Assembly: GCF_028389875.1 (NCBI RefSeq)
Contig: NC_084667.1
Coordinates: forward strand, 64,334,570-64,398,569
Source: Rhea pennata
Taxonomy: Eukaryota; Chordata; Aves; Rheiformes; Rheidae
DNA: 64,000 nt
Direction of reading: 5' to 3'
Shown: positions 14,744 through 28,520 of the stretch, piece by piece
Position numbering within the stretch: position 1 is the first letter of the stretch
Layout of the letters: every line of letters begins with the position of its first letter
Made by a program: the position numbers and the translations under genes
Notes under the pieces: generated by a model
Databases searched by the model: none
What the model was told of the DNA's origin: nothing
What the model saw: only the letters and a program-made list of their open reading frames with translations

Positions 14744-17700
14744 GAGCATTGCTTTAACTCCAGCTGTACTGCAAACCAGTTGTTCCCATTGGGAAATCAA
14801 TATTTATTGAGTAAACAGATGAGACATCAGCTGGTTGCCATCCAAGCAGGTAACAAGACCTGCTCTGTGGAATGCCCACACCTCAAACTATGGAAAATTT
14901 TAGTCTTCCCTCTTTGGGGATTAGAGTAATTTTTCATTACCAGTGATGAATACTACCTTATTTTTACTCTGATCTGTATTTTTCTGAAGGCCTTCTTGCA
15001 AGGAGAAACGCAGCCACAGAAACACATGGGAAATTGCACTCAGTGCAGAAGTCCAGATGGAATTAACACAGGCTTCATAAGAAACTCAGAGTTCAGCCCA
15101 ACCTAACACTGCAGCCAGGGCACCAAAGGAAGGGATGATGGCATTACACTGTGATCCTGCTTTGGTCTGGATGAAGTAAGAAAGGGCAAGTTTGCTCTCA
15201 AACGCATTCAAGTCTCTGTGAAGCTGCTCAGATTTATATAATCTTTCTGTGTCACATGCTAGAGATGCCTAAAGATCATAAGAATGTAATGTACACAAGT
15301 TCATCTCTTCCTATCATAATTCAAGGTCCAGTACACAGAATTAACCATCTCTTTAAATAAAAGCAATTTACCACAGAAAGCAATTACAACTAGCACATCA
15401 AATATACCCTACTTCCACACAACTTGAGCAGAGATATTCACCTAGGGGACACACACTGTCCTGCAAGCAGCACATCACTGCTGGGGTGAGGTCCAGCTGG
15501 GACTAACATAAACCCGGCTGCACTGGCTCTGTGCTTAGCTGACCATAGGACACTGCCAGCGGAGGAGTTAATTCATCACAGGCACAGCTGGACTCCACAT
15601 TCTCACTTTGCGAGGTGGTACAATGAGTCCACGTCCTCCCATTTTGCAGCAGCCTTCTCAAAACCAGTTGCGTGATCTCGCCCAGCACTGTATTCCCTTG
15701 TGTTTGCAGGAGCAGCTCGCAGCTGTATGAAAAACATTTTGTTTCTAATCTGTATTTACCCAGAGCAGTGATAAAGAAATTCCTGAGCAATCACTTAATC
15801 TCTCTTCAGGCTGACAGGACCACGGCCCCCCAGCCCAGCTCCCAGGCCGCCATGCATGCGGGCGCCCCGCAGCACGCACGGAGCAGGGCAAGCCCACAGT
15901 GTGAGACCAGAGTCTCCTGCTGGGTAGGGATAGCGAGCAGCTCTGGATGCTGCAAGTGTCTGAAATAGGCAGGGCAATGCTGGGAGGAAGAGCGAGCCCA
16001 TCAGCCGACTGGTATGAAGATCCTGCTGTCTTGTTATTTTTTTTTTTTTAATGACATGATCAATTGATTTGAGGCAAGAGGCTAGCCTACAGCTCCGTTT
16101 CTGTTACAAACTCTGCTGCTTGTAGCGGTGATGAGCTGCCCACAGACTTGCTCTCCCCACGACAAGCTGGCCTACTGGTGTGAGTAAGCTCTAAGCAATC
16201 TCTGCATGAACTCGCTGCCTGGCCCTAAAGGACTGGGAAAACAGGAAACCCTTTGAAAGGTGTCTAAGGATTTGATGTTGACGTTTGAATTTCCCTTTCA
16301 TATCACTGTAACATTTTTGTCCAGGCACTTTATCCCTGCACTGCAAATCTGTCATTTATTTCTAGTCAAAGATTTTGTGCTTTTTAAAATAAAGCCAAGG
16401 AGAGGACAGAAAGTAGAAGTGTTCCAAGACACTTTAGTACATTAGACAAGTGTTTATTATGAGAAGCTGAGTCTTCCCAACCCTTGGGGAAAGGCCTATC
16501 TTTTGCTCAAATAATTTAGTAAAAAGACAAAGCTGTTTTGCCCAGTAAGAATTTTGCTGTACAAATTGAGAAAAATGTAATGTATTCATCAGAAGAAGCA
16601 GAGATATAACACAGTGACAATAATCTGGAAGGAGCTGAAGGGGACCAATTCCAACTTTCTGCATCTACTATGGGTTTTGAAAGTTAGATATTATTTTTCT
16701 ATCATTGTTTGCTCCCAGGTTGTCCTAAGACTCATAGGGGTCTTCAGGGCCTGTTTTTTTTATGCACCCTGACAGTTCCTCCCCCCCTCCCCCGTGACTG
16801 GTGCAGAGAGCCACCTCAAGCCGAGAGCCATGCAGACTGTGTGGTCGCACAGCTGGGAAAGTGCTCTCCCAGCCCAAGCGAGCTGCAGCCATGAGTAGCA
16901 GCAAGCAGCCCAGCCAACAAAATGAGGCAGGGTTATTGTGGAGGCTTCTCCGGCACCTATCCTGCTTGTGAAATGGGCTGTGCTTGCAGCAGCACGTGAC
17001 CACGGAGAGATGTTAAAGCCCTGCCAATCCACTCACTGACATGCCTTGCTCTTGGCGAGTGATGCCAAAGCCACTGCTGCACCCCTGGACTCAGACTTGC
17101 CTCCTTGCTGGACCACTCTTCAGAGCTCCCATCTCCTGCAGATGATAGCCATAACAGTGTCCTTGGAGCACAGAGAAGGACAGAAAGAAACTAAGGAAAA
17201 CTCCACAGGCAGCTAAGTACAAACCCGTGCTTGCTTCCCAGCCAGGGCCATGTTTGATGCTGTTCACATGAAGATATGGCCCAGGCTCCAGCTGGAGACA
17301 GCAGAAAGGCACTCAGTGACCCGACATGGTACAACTACACTGCAAGTAGCACCAGAAAGCCAAGATGAGATCATGATGCCAACTGATGGCATGAAGCACT
17401 CTAAGTGCACCCAGCCCCCCCTGCAGAGCCACTGCAGGGGCTGTGTTGCAGTCTAGGATCATTTCCCCGGATGTGGTTCACACTGGGGCCCTGCAATGAC
17501 ACCGGCCTTCCAAGGAGCAGAACTGCCCTGTGCAGCCCCTCTGCATCCCATGGGACCCCAGGTTGGGTCATGGTCCTCAGCATTTGTGGAGTTTGCTCTG
17601 AAACAGGGCAGATAGAGTTGTTGCTCACATGTCCCAGATGGGCCAAGTCTTTCTCATTTCAGTCATACAGAGAAACACTCTGCTTTACAGCAGTTTTGAA

Positions 17701-20700
17701 CAAGGCAAAGGAGAAGATGCTGCACCTGACCCACCACGCTCCTATCACCCAAATAGATGTGTGCTTCTCCAGGCTATTTTCAGCACAGGTTCATTCCCCA
17801 ACATGAGCAGCTCTGACAGAGTTGGTGGAAACTACACCCAAGGGTTCCCATACTCCCAGGGGCAGCACTGCAACCTCTCGCCGCATCTGCTCAGAGATGA
17901 GCCTGTATGAGCCTTGCAAGCAGGAAGAGACTAGGGGCTTGGAGAGTCCAGCACTCATACTGTGTAGCCAGGACTTGGACAGCAAGGTATCCTGCCCTCT
18001 GGGTGAGGTACAAACTGCCCCGCACACGAGCGGTTGCAGGCGCAGCACGCACGGAAGAAGCTGCAGAGCATTTTGCACTCTTCCCAGAAGCCTTTAGGAG
18101 CCGCTTGAAAGACCAGCTACCGTTGTTCAGTCTTGACTCTGCATCTCGAGCTGGCCACATTTTATTGCCTGCAAATTGCTCACTAGCAGGAACTGTGGAA
18201 AAATTTCCACAGAAAGTCTATAAACATAATCCCTTAGGTGAAACTCCATCCCTCTTGTAACCCAACTCAGCAAATGCTAATGTCCTGTCCCTGCTCTCAA
18301 TTTCCCATCAGAGCCATTTTCCCCAGACAATGGCCTTCTTTGCCCTGGTAAGCACAGAAAGTAAGCATTTCCTTGGAGGAAGTTCATTTAGATTTTTAGA
18401 CAAAAAAAGAAAAAAATAGGAAGAATGAGAAAGAAAAAACTTTTCAGCAATCTGGGAAAGTATTTTCAGACAAAACCTTTTCTGCTTAAAGGAAGCACTT
18501 TCCCCAGGCCATTGAGAAGCTTAAGACAAACACATTATTTTAACATCATTTTAGCTTTTAACTAAATGAAGAAAATTAGATGGCCCTGCAATTCATTTTT
18601 TGCCATCACAGATATTATAGTCATTGAAGTCCCGGTTTTATTTTTGATTCAAACATTTAGCCTTCAGTTCATTTCTCAGGGTTTTGGAGCCATTATAAAT
18701 TTTACTTCGGAGGTGCAGAATGATTAATTTCTCAACTACATTTTTGCTTTGAAGTGTCTACTGGCTGTTAATAAAATAAGCCCTGTTATGTTCTCTTCAA
18801 AGTCACAAAACACAAACACACGCGCATGCTTTGGGCCAAAGGAGGCAGCAGAAAGTCTGCCAGTCAGTGGGAATTTAGCTGAAATGAGGAGGGGGGCTCT
18901 TACCTCACTGCCCCAGGGAAGAGTGCTGTGTTTGTTCAGCCAAAACTGCTGCACAGAGAGGCAACGAGAAACTCGGGACTGGGTCTCCGGAGCTCGTGAT
19001 TTAGAGGGTGGAGTCTGGGGAATGAACGTTACATTTTGTTAGAAAACCACTTGTGTTTTTACAGCACAGATTTAATAAAGTTAATTTATGTCTGACGGAA
19101 AATTAAATACCTTACAACCCTGCACTTAGCGTTCATTGGAATACACTGTACATTCAGTGTCCGACCCGCCGCAGAAAAAACGATGTGGCTAGAAAAAGTC
19201 ATGCCTCTGAGTGCATGGAGAAACATGCAGCAATCAGAGGAGCAATTCTTTGCTAGTGTAGCTTGTCAGCCCTCCTCTGCAGCCAATGGAGGTGTACTAG
19301 CTAATGTTAGTAGGGAGTAAGCTTCAGATGCTTTGGGGTTTGCTTTTTTATAAGAGGCAGAATAAGAAGTAAGTGCTGAGAGAAGGTGTCGGTGCTTCAG
19401 GCAGTTAGTTGCACAAAGATCCCCCTTCCTCAGGGAGGAATTTCTCCAGGAGACTGGATCGTGCAGAGCCACTTCTATCCCACATCTGCAGGTGCACCGC
19501 TGGCATGGCAGGGCAGGCAAAGGTGGAGGGAAGAAGGGGGAAAAAATAAAGAAATAGGAATAGGTCAGAAGCATCTCATCAAAAGGGTTTTCTGTGGAAA
19601 AACATAGCTCTCCAAAAAGTCCCAAATTTTCCTTTTGATATAACATTTCCAGTTTACATGAGGAAAATCCACATTAGCTATTTCATTTCAGTCACTTTGA
19701 TCTGAACAAGAATGTGCCATTGAACATGACACATTTATTTCAGTTTTAAATGAGCTTAAGATCATCTGACAGCATTTCCCCATGATGCATCTGGCTTACA
19801 AGAGCTGTCTTCCACAGCTCAAGTCCTTTCTTAATGGCAGGACTCTTCACAAGGCTACATGTCATACAAATTTCTCACTACGGCAACTGCTTGACTTTTG
19901 GAGCATGGTGAGAAGGGAGGTTTGGCTTGCAAAGCCATCTCATCACACAGAAAAGAGAAGTAATGCTCTTGGACTACAGTTCCTATGAGCCAAAGCAAAA
20001 CAGTGAGGAAAAAGGGGGATTCAGACTGGTAAATCGAAGTATTTCAATGTCAAGAGAACATTTCTACTAGAAACATAAAATAAGAAAACATAAAACATAT
20101 CATCAAAAAGGCAGAAAGAAAATCTGAATTTACCTTGCATAAGATTTTAGGGCTTGAGGTAAAAACAGTTGCTGAAAGGTCCCATAGTATCGCCTATGAA
20201 TTTTGCTAACCTGCAAGGCCAGACTTTGCAGCTGGTGTCCCTACGCCCCCATCATCTCCTGTTGCTCTGTCACCAACATGGAACTGCCAACAGCCAGCAC
20301 AAGCAAGAAGCCTTCCTTGACCTTTGCATTCAGCAAGGCCTCAGTTCAGAGGACCCTGAATTCCCTATCAAAGCACTTCAGCTTTACACCAGCATAAATG
20401 ATGACAACAGAGAACAGGTGAGCTCAACAAGCTGCTAACACAGTACAGTTGTAGGTTACAGCTTTCTGCCTTTATACCTCTGGAGCCTTATAAAGGCGGG
20501 TTGGCTCATATGTGGGGTAGACTGATTTTCACCAAGTCTCCTGCTAACAGCACAGGATGCTCAACAGGTGTTTTGTCTCACATGGGGTCTCACTGTGGAC
20601 AAGAACATGGATAAACCTGCCCCTGCTCCCAAAATGAATGAGAGTTTTCCCATTTGTGACAGTGGGAGCAGGGATCAGAGCAGTGCCAGCAGCAGCAGCC

Positions 20701-23700
20701 ATGAACAACAGCAATTGCTGAACCTACATGCCAAAATTAACTTGAGTACCTGTGAGAGGTGACTCTACGAGATCCTCACCACCACCCCACTGTATGGATA
20801 CGCCCTCTAGAAGCAGGTCCCTTCTTGCCCTCTACATGTCCATCTTCTCCAGATGAGAGTCCCGTGGGGGATGGATCCAAACTTGGGTGATCATGGAAGT
20901 CCCACTGCTGAGCTAACCAGCGACCCTCACCTAGATCTTACACTCAGGCACTGCTGTACAGCTCTGAAATCACTCAGCAGTGATAAACACTCCATAATGG
21001 CAACCGTGGTTATCTACACACATCAGAGCAATAGCAATATGCATCCTGTGCTGTAGGACCAGCTCAGACCTGTTGCTGAGGAGGCAGAAGAAGTGATAGG
21101 GATGTTATTTATTAGGGACCAAGCCAATAAAAACATCCTCCAGGCCCAAATGTTTCATTTGTTCTACTGCTGAAGAGAAGCTGGATGAATAACTCTACAA
21201 AATATATACTAAGCAGCCAAAGGTCCTTATTATAGAGAAACCTGATGCCATTGTCGCAGAGTAGGGGCTGAATGAGTGCTACCTGTGCTGTTACAGGAAC
21301 AGTGTCTTTCCCCCAGGTGGTCTCCAGGACTACCTCAGCCTCCTGCCTCTTCAGCTGGGAGGACAAGGGCTAATTCTTCCCCTGCCTTTGCAGACCACCA
21401 AACCAAGTGAGCAAGCAGAACACACAGGGAAGAGGTGATCAGCAGCACACATCAGATACTCACAGCCATAAATCTTACTAATTACAAACATTTATTACTT
21501 GAGGGTTTTGACAATGAGACCTGTAGTATTCACACTGTTGGAGACCTGGATTTGACTTTTTCTCTCCCAGTTCTGCCCAGATGAGCCTCACAAAGCTGCC
21601 TCAGCCTGTCTTTCCTCTGCTCCAGTGTATAATTTCAAGAGATTTTAATGGGTAACACCACTTTCTCTTTCCAGCCTATAGACTTGCGCTCAGGGCTGGG
21701 AGAGCAGCTGATTTGCTTGGCTTTAACCTGAATGCAGGTATGACTGTGCAATGGGTAACTGTGGTGTGTTCCCTGGGGGCTAGCTGCCAGCACTGTCCCA
21801 AAGGCCATGGCCTAGCCTGTCTGAGAGGCTTATCTGTGTAATTGGAGTTATCTCCTGGCTGTCAGCACCTGGGCTATATCCTGCCCTAGATTCATCCTGA
21901 CAACAATTCAGAGGTCTGCAATGGGATGGCAGGGTGGAAATCAAAGAGAATTTGGCAATTCAAATCCCCTTCACACCCAGGTTGTCTCTGTTGTCTCTGC
22001 TCCTGCAGCCAGCTCTTTCCCCTCCATTTGATGATGTCCTGACTTGCTCCATGCCCAGCTTTCCAAAGCCTCATTCTGCATACCACAGCAATCCCAAGCA
22101 AGGCACGCTCCTTACTGCTATGTTGAGGACATACCTGAGTAGCGCTCTTCCCTGCTGAACCATTTCACCTGAGTAAGATTCCTTTTTCCTGAGAATATCC
22201 TGTTCCTTGGCTTTAACACTTTGGCCTAAGTATCCAGACTCCCTAAGCAAAAAGAAATAAAACAATACAGGGTCATACGCTTGCACAGCAGTTTCCATTA
22301 ATTGTTACATGCAACATGCATGATTCCAGGAAGCATGTTGTTTTAAAATAGCAAGTTTTCCATCATTCCCTACCAGTGTTTTGTATACGTGCCATTTTAA
22401 TCTGCTTGGCAAACACAGACTGTGTGATTGGTGTGCCTAGGAGAGCTGCACGCGACTTTCTCCATTCAATCGTTTGCCCTATTTTTAGTCCTATGCTTTC
22501 TGTGATCTGCCTTCAGCTTGCCAAACATCTCTTGCAGTTTTTAACTCTAACTTAGGGCAGGTGAAGCATGTGAACAGGGAATCCCAGGACTACAGCCTTT
22601 TCTGGAGGAAATTCAAGCCCTGGTTGAAACAAGCCAACCCAATTCCCCAAGACATGAGACTTCTCCACCACCTATGACCCCACAAAAGCCTCTTCGCCTG
22701 TCCCAAGGGTGAGGGTGGAAATCAAGTTGAAGAAAGCTTACAGAAAAAGGAGCTGCATAAGCTCTAACATCAGAGTGAAGCTGCTACTAAGGACTTCATG
22801 AAGTTACTGTACAGAACACAATTTGAATCAAAACTTACTCCCAATCAGGCCTCTGGCCCTCCCACAGCTTGCCAGAATTGCTGGGAAGGCTTCAGCAGGG
22901 AATCATCAGCCCATTGGTTTCAATAGTCTCCTGCAGAAAAGCTCAGAGACACCAGGAAACATTATCCTCTGGAGTGATGCTTTGGCTAGAAGGTAACCCT
23001 GAGGGGACACCAGTGCCCTCAGGCAGCGGAGTCTGTGGACAACTCAATATATCACCATAAGGTACCCACGCTTCCGTATTTTGCTTGCAGAGATAGGACT
23101 TCAAGTCACAGTGGCTGCACCCAGGCCAGGTTACAACTTTGCCACCTCCCCAGCGTCTGGAGGCCTGGGTTTGGTCCAGGTTTGTTCTTGGGAGCTGCCA
23201 CTCACACTTCCAGTGGGACTGGCTCAGTGATGACCAAAGCCCCCGGTATCTTATGTTTGTATACTTTACTCCTGTTCTGTGCTGCGGCAGTCAGGTCTTT
23301 CATGTCATTGCTGCCACAGCCTGCTACAATGCTCCACGCTCAACATTGGCGTATTTCGTTCAGCCCTGTCCTTTGCAACATATTAATGGATTAACCCCTG
23401 ATCTTTGCAGTGACCCAACTTGTAGTCTGATTGATGGCTCTACTTGTTTGCTTGCATTCTGCATTGGGGATACAAGAAAAGCAATCAGGATACAAAAGAA
23501 ACAGCTGCTAGGAGGAGAGGAGGAAAGAAACTCAGCAAGTTGTTTATGGGCAATTCCCATCCTTTGTTCCACAGTAGGTGTGATTTGGTGTAGCCAAACA
23601 TTTGGAAATGGCTGTTTCTCCCCCCGCCCCACTACTGTGGGCTGATGCTGCTTTAATATGGCTGGGGACCAACTACAGGCAATGATGTTTTGGGGACAGC

Positions 23701-25945
23701 AAGAGTATCTTTAGCTGTTCACTTGTTAGCATGCTTCAGGACCCACAGTGGAATACATAAATCTCCGGTTCCAGCTAGAGGCTAGTTCACAGCTAGATTG
23801 CTAACCCGAAAGCAGCTCTCATTATAAAGTATCATTAGAAATTATTAAGGTGTGTGACAGTACATACAGGAAAGACAGTAGAATAGAAGAGCAGAGTTCC
23901 TGGAGACTTTTATATGCTGTCTAGCCCAGCAGCAGGATTTGCCTCTTTGCTAATTGAGCAGTGAGATGGAATGTTGTTCCTTTCCCTCCACCTATGTTAT
24001 CAAGTCAACGAGACTTGTAATGCATTAACCCTACTTGACGTTGTGAAACAAGACCTGTGTTTGACTGATCTATTGCCCCAGCGGTTAAGAGCAGGATCAG
24101 ACTGCTCGGTTAAAGGCCCTGCTAGTGCAGTGTTCGCCTTCCCCAGCGGGGTGGGAAAGGAACAGGTATGACCTGATTCCTGGATAGAACTTCCTGTACT
24201 GCTCAAAGCTCACTGCTGCATGGGGCAAGTGGGCCACCTCAACATCATCATGGAGAGCTGATGGCTAGCGAGATCACCCGCATTTCTCTCCTCTCTGGTG
24301 TGTGAAGCAGTGCCCAGGCTGGGGGATGTGCTGAGGGATTCTGGCACACAAGGTCACACTGCGGGCAGCAGTGGCAATGCAAGGGGACTTGCCAACTGGC
24401 AGCAAGATAATTCAGCAGAGACTCTGCTGGATGGGGTGTTATCATCAACAGAAGTCAGTCTGGCTTAGGACATGCAAGGAAGGCTCAGATATCAAAACAG
24501 GGAGGTTGTCTTCCCCCAGGAGCTCACAGGCAGAGACCGGAGAGACCCAGGCAGCAGACATAGAGGGAGAACAAGTTGTTCATGTTAGTGCTGACAGCTG
24601 AGTCAACTTCTTGAGCATGAATGAGCTGTTTCAACATATTTGGAGGTCTGAGACCTCAGGGAAGTGCCCCAGATAGCATGAAGCAATCACTCGGTGACAG
24701 GTACAGGTGGCCAAGGCTGACAGCGTGGGTGAGTTATGTGAGAAGTACCAAGACAGGAAGGACTGTGAAGCTCTAAAAATGGTAGCAAGAAGCCCATATG
24801 TGCTCTAACAGACAGAGGCATGGAGCAGGAACAACAGCACCAAACTATCTCATTGGAGATGCCTACTCAGCACTTGCAGTTTGGGTAATTTCCAGAGGAT
24901 GGTGGGAATGAGGAAACACCATTCAAAGAGGAGTGTAGCAGTGACTAGAGAGATCTAGCCTTACGGATGGCATCTTCTGGAGCCCTAATCACAGGAAGAG
25001 CAACATTGCTACTGGAAATGATTGTTTTCCTTTATGTCCATTTACATCCCTCTCCCAAAACACAGCAGTTCTTTTAAGTCCAAATGCCTGAGAAAAATCT
25101 AAGCTTTGTGGCAAACCAAACCAGAAAGCCAGTATGAGCTCTGCTGATTGACTGGCATTGCCCCTTCTTATAACAGAATCACCAGCAGACCCAGTGGAGT
25201 TTGCAGCAGAGTTTCTGGGAGTTCACTCTGTTTAGATTTTCCTGAAACACCTTCTATCTACCACACAACTACTTTACAGCAGAGTGGCTTCTTTATTCCA
25301 CATGTGCCAACACATCTGGACTGCACCTTGAAAGCCCTAATGTTAAAGCAAATTCTCCTACTCAGAGTAATTAACAATGCAATTTTCCTTTGCAGGGTCA
25401 GAATGTAATTACAGAGTGAGTTAAAATAGAGAGAGTATCAAAGGTGCCCTGGTACATGCCTTGGGCAGGAGGGAAGTCCCAGGCTGTGGTATTTAGGGCC
25501 CTCTGCCATAAAGAGAGGGGAAATGAAACACCATATAAATACAATGCATCTAAATATAGCCACACTGGATGTGTGATAGCTAGATAAAGATAAGTAGACA
25601 GCTCCCACATGCTTACTTTTGCCCTGTAAGTGCTACGTTTGCTTCTAATGACAACCTAAAATAAAGATATAGCTTAAGATTCTAAGCAAGTATGAAGGAT
25701 TAAAATTATATCATGAGATGATGAAATGCTACTTGAAAAAAAGCAGTCCCATCAGAGAGAAGGTGGAAAAAGAGCTCTGACAGATCTGCACAGCTTTTTG
25801 CTACCTACACACATTGGGGAGGGGGTAGGAATTGAATGTGTAAAAATAGATCTTTTTCCTACATAGATCTGCAGCCATCACAAGCAAGATCTGCTCAAAG
25901 AGGGTTAACTGGGGCAGTGGGACCATCAGATACAGGAAGAGGAGC
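14744..25945. other. noncoding stretch, no gene recognised
   Basis: No exon could be assigned. The sequence holds a poly-T run near 16,038-16,050 and AT-rich patches around 18,390-18,650. The longest frames, such as 23,139-23,645 on the plus strand, show no domain, transmembrane pattern or family resemblance. No CR1 3' signature was seen in this span. Confidence 0.42.
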
Positions 25946-25980
25946 TTTTCCCTTTCCCTTTCCCTTCCCCTTCCCCTTCC
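25946..25980 (+). repeat. (TTTCCC)n microsatellite
   Basis: About six tandem units of TTTCCC drift into TTCCCC. It is a polypyrimidine simple repeat in otherwise unique sequence. Confidence 0.85.
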
Positions 25981-26394
25981 GTCAGGCCCAGCAAAACGAG
26001 CGGGCTCACATGCAGCATCTGCATGGAGTAGCACTGCCACCTCTCGGGACATGCCAGCACCAGCTTTTCCCACATGGCTTTCCACCTGCAAAACCACTCC
26101 AGCTAAAACTATCTGGAGAACAGTATTTCTTTTGACTGCCCCAGTCTCAAGGCCAGGTCTCCAGGGGCTTTAACGCTATTTAATATTGTCCCAGGGTACA
26201 ACCTCTGTGTCCTGGAAAGATTTGCACCACTGCAGTCCAAAGCTGTTGGACTGAAGCTGCCGTTAGGTAGTTAGGGGCTGTATAACAAGGATAGGTGGAG
26301 GAACTCTAGTTACAAAAATCAGTGGAAGCAGAGCACACTAAATGAGATAGTCTGCAAAATATCATTTTTCTGCAGCTCAGCCAGGTAGTCTCCT

Positions 26395-26530
26395 GTGCCT
26401 GCATTCCCCTTATAATGTTGCGCAGACACTCACAGGCACATGATTTCTTAAAAAAAGCTAATTCACTGGAACCTTTACATACAGTAATGCTTCTGCGGGC
26501 AATCAAATCTCCTGAGAAGGATGCACAGGA
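26395..26530 (-). pseudogene. possible 3' UTR remnant of an ITPRIPL1-like copy
   Basis: The segment resembles the 3' flank of copy B (about 30,418-30,550 on the plus strand). Both share a GCATTCCCC block, a TTGC-AGACAC-type block, a run where B carries its poly(A) signal, and a GTAATGCT block. This suggests the tail of another minus-strand ITPRIPL1-like copy whose coding part is lost. The resemblance is weak and judged by eye only. Confidence 0.35.
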
Positions 26531-26759
26531 TCCCCAAAAGAATATACTGAAGTCACTTCATGGGTTAAGTCCCCATATCCGGGGCGGTGGAGACCTGCAC
26601 TCCCCAGGTCAGGGGAGGGTCCCTTTGCTCCACCTGTGTGTGGCGGCAGACGGGCCATTCGCAGGAATGCAAAAACTGCACATTTGTGAGAAGGCAGCAT
26701 GGTCTTTTTTGATGGTCTTGGGGCACTGATGGGTGATGCTGTGCATCTCCATGGCAGAA

Positions 26760-27135
26760 AGGGGCCTGCATGTCCCACACAGTTTTGCCTAGACACTCAC
26801 AGGTGTCTTGCTCACAGCTAGAGTCCAAGTCATGGTCCTGCTTTGTGGGAAGCCAGCAGAGCCCAAAGAGCAGCACAAGGGCTCCAGCAAAGGACTCAAA
26901 CTACCACCTGCCCCACACAGTGAAGACCAAGTCATTCCTGGCAAGCCTGCTCAGCTCTTGGATCATGTGCTCTGACTCCTGCTGCAGCTGAGCCATCTCC
27001 TACCTCAGCTGCTCCTCACTCTGCTGCATCTGCTGCAGCGTGGCCCGATCTCTCTGGTCACTGCTCAAACTAAGCGCACAGTATAAAGCTTCAACTACAC
27101 ATGCAACATCTCCCACTCACCTTAACTGTGGCTTC
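26760..27135 (-). pseudogene. ITPRIPL1-like copy C, N-terminal fragment
   Basis: Read on the minus strand from about 27,070, this encodes the family N-terminus: a VSDQ-like SSDQ motif, a glutamine-rich heptad segment (LQQMQQSEEQLR), then the membrane-anchor segment FAGALVLLFGLCW and the TKQDHDLDSS linker. It carries two in-frame TAG codons, one in the coiled coil and one just before the membrane segment. After the linker it runs into sequence resembling the 3' UTR of copy B (26,765-26,810), so the whole Mab-21-like domain is missing. Its 5' flank, with TTAAGGTGAGTGGGAGATG, matches that of plus-strand copy E, which groups C with E rather than with A and B. It abuts the 3' end of copy A. Confidence 0.75.
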
Positions 27136-28349
27136 CAAGACTATGGAAAAGGTTGAGCGGGCTGGCCATTTGGAAGGCCAGGGGCTGAGGGACCACTCTG
27201 AGTACCTCCACGCACTGCTACAGGTACTACAGGATGTTATCCACCCGCTCCAAGAGATCCCTTCTATGACAGACTGACAAAGATATGAGTGAGCAGGTGC
27301 ATCAGCACTGTTTTCAAGTAGTAGGTGGAAAAGTCTGTGCCCCCCGCTCCAGGAAATGGGCAAAGAGCTTCAGATATGTCAAGTGGCAGGTGTCCTGGAG
27401 AGGTTGCCTGGCCACAAACCTGAAGAACAGCATCTCTGGAACAGTGCAGCTCTCCAGCTGTGTTGTGCTACAGGTGAAGCCGGCCTCTGCCTCCTGAAAA
27501 AACAGTCATGGTGCTGCACCCCAAGCAAGATGGCGATGGACAAGGACCTCCCAGAGACATTTTCCAGGCAGCTCGCAAGAGTGGGAGCAGGAAGAGGGCA
27601 GCACGGTCAGTCAGCAGTGGTGCGATGCAGGCAAAAGCAGCCAGGCAGTCATCACTACTAGCTGGAGCCAACGGGCCGTTTTCTCCACATCTAGGCAGGG
27701 GCTGCTGCACAGGTAGTGGAGGAGGCAGGGGCCCCCATTTCTACCCAGATCACCCTCGAGCTGGTGCACGAAGCATCGCACGTCGCCCAGCAGCCGCTGC
27801 CTTGAGCACACGCTCTCCAGCTCCACGTGAACACGGCTGTGCCTTGCCAGCAACTCCCTGCCAGTGCCCAGCTCCAGTTGGAAGCAGTGCCCGCTTGGTG
27901 GCCTCAGGGGCACGAGCAGGCTGTAGACGATGTCCCCCTGGAGGCTCCAGCCTTCAAACACGCTCCCCACCCCAATGCATGGTTCCAGCTCTAGCAGAGC
28001 AGTCTTCAAGCTGATCAGATGGCAGGCATGGAGCAGGTCGCCCACCAGTTCCTCCACCACCTTGCGTGTACTGCTCAGGCAAAGCACTGGCAACTGCAGT
28101 TGCTGCATGAGAAATCTTTCCAGACACCAGTCATTGATGGGGGCTTCCTCTTCCTCCTCACTGCTGGAGGAGCTCTTGTCACTGCTGGAGGAGCTCTCAT
28201 CCCTGCTGCTCTCTGACTCATCAAAATCCTGCTCGGTGGCCTTCCAGGAGAGCGCAAAGAGCAATAGGAGGGCTCCAGCAAAGGCCCCAAACAGCCACAC
28301 GTTCCACGTGGCCAAGATCAAGTCCTTCAGGAAAAGTCCATTCTCCATC
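27130..28349 (-). pseudogene. ITPRIPL1-like copy A, truncated and frameshifted
   Basis: ITPRIPL1 proteins are single-pass membrane proteins with a coiled coil, a membrane anchor, an acidic stretch and a cytoplasmic or lumenal Mab-21-like domain. Here a frame starts at an ATG at 28,349 (MENGLFLKD), equal to about residue 58 of copy B. It goes through the membrane segment (WLFGAFAGALLLLFALSW), a Ser/Glu run and the first half of the Mab-21-like domain, and ends at a TGA at 27,611. That TGA sits where intact relatives have Arg (CGA), a CpG-type C-to-T change. The rest, down to FQMASPLNLF at about 27,150, is readable only with frameshifts and further stops. The frame is open up to 28,576, but that part is not family sequence. 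A differs from B at roughly a dozen residues over the shared first domain. It is probably a pseudogene, though a truncated membrane protein cannot be excluded. Confidence 0.8.
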
Positions 28350-28520
28350 TCAGGTGCTGCGGGCACAGCCCCTCTCAGGGTCCAGCTGGCCGGCCTGGGT
28401 TGTCGTCCCCACCCCATCTCTGCGACACGGCATTGCCCGGGGCAGCCAGAGGCGATGCCCTGGCACCCACCTCCTGCGAGCCCACGCAGCAGCAGCACGG
28501 AGCCCGAATCTTCTACCTTC
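28350..28520 (-). other. 5' flank of copy A homologous to B upstream region
   Basis: The block beginning GGGCACAGCCCCTCTCAGGG matches 32,855-32,985, which lies about 660 bases upstream of copy B's start codon. In copy A it is joined directly to codon 58, so about 830 bases present in B (32,022-32,853) are absent. That missing part holds the intron, the start codon and the coiled coil. This is a clear deletion junction at about 28,352. Confidence 0.75.

Noticed and set aside
23139-23645. 168-residue plus-strand frame
   Set aside because: No recognisable domain, and no splice or promoter context; likely chance.
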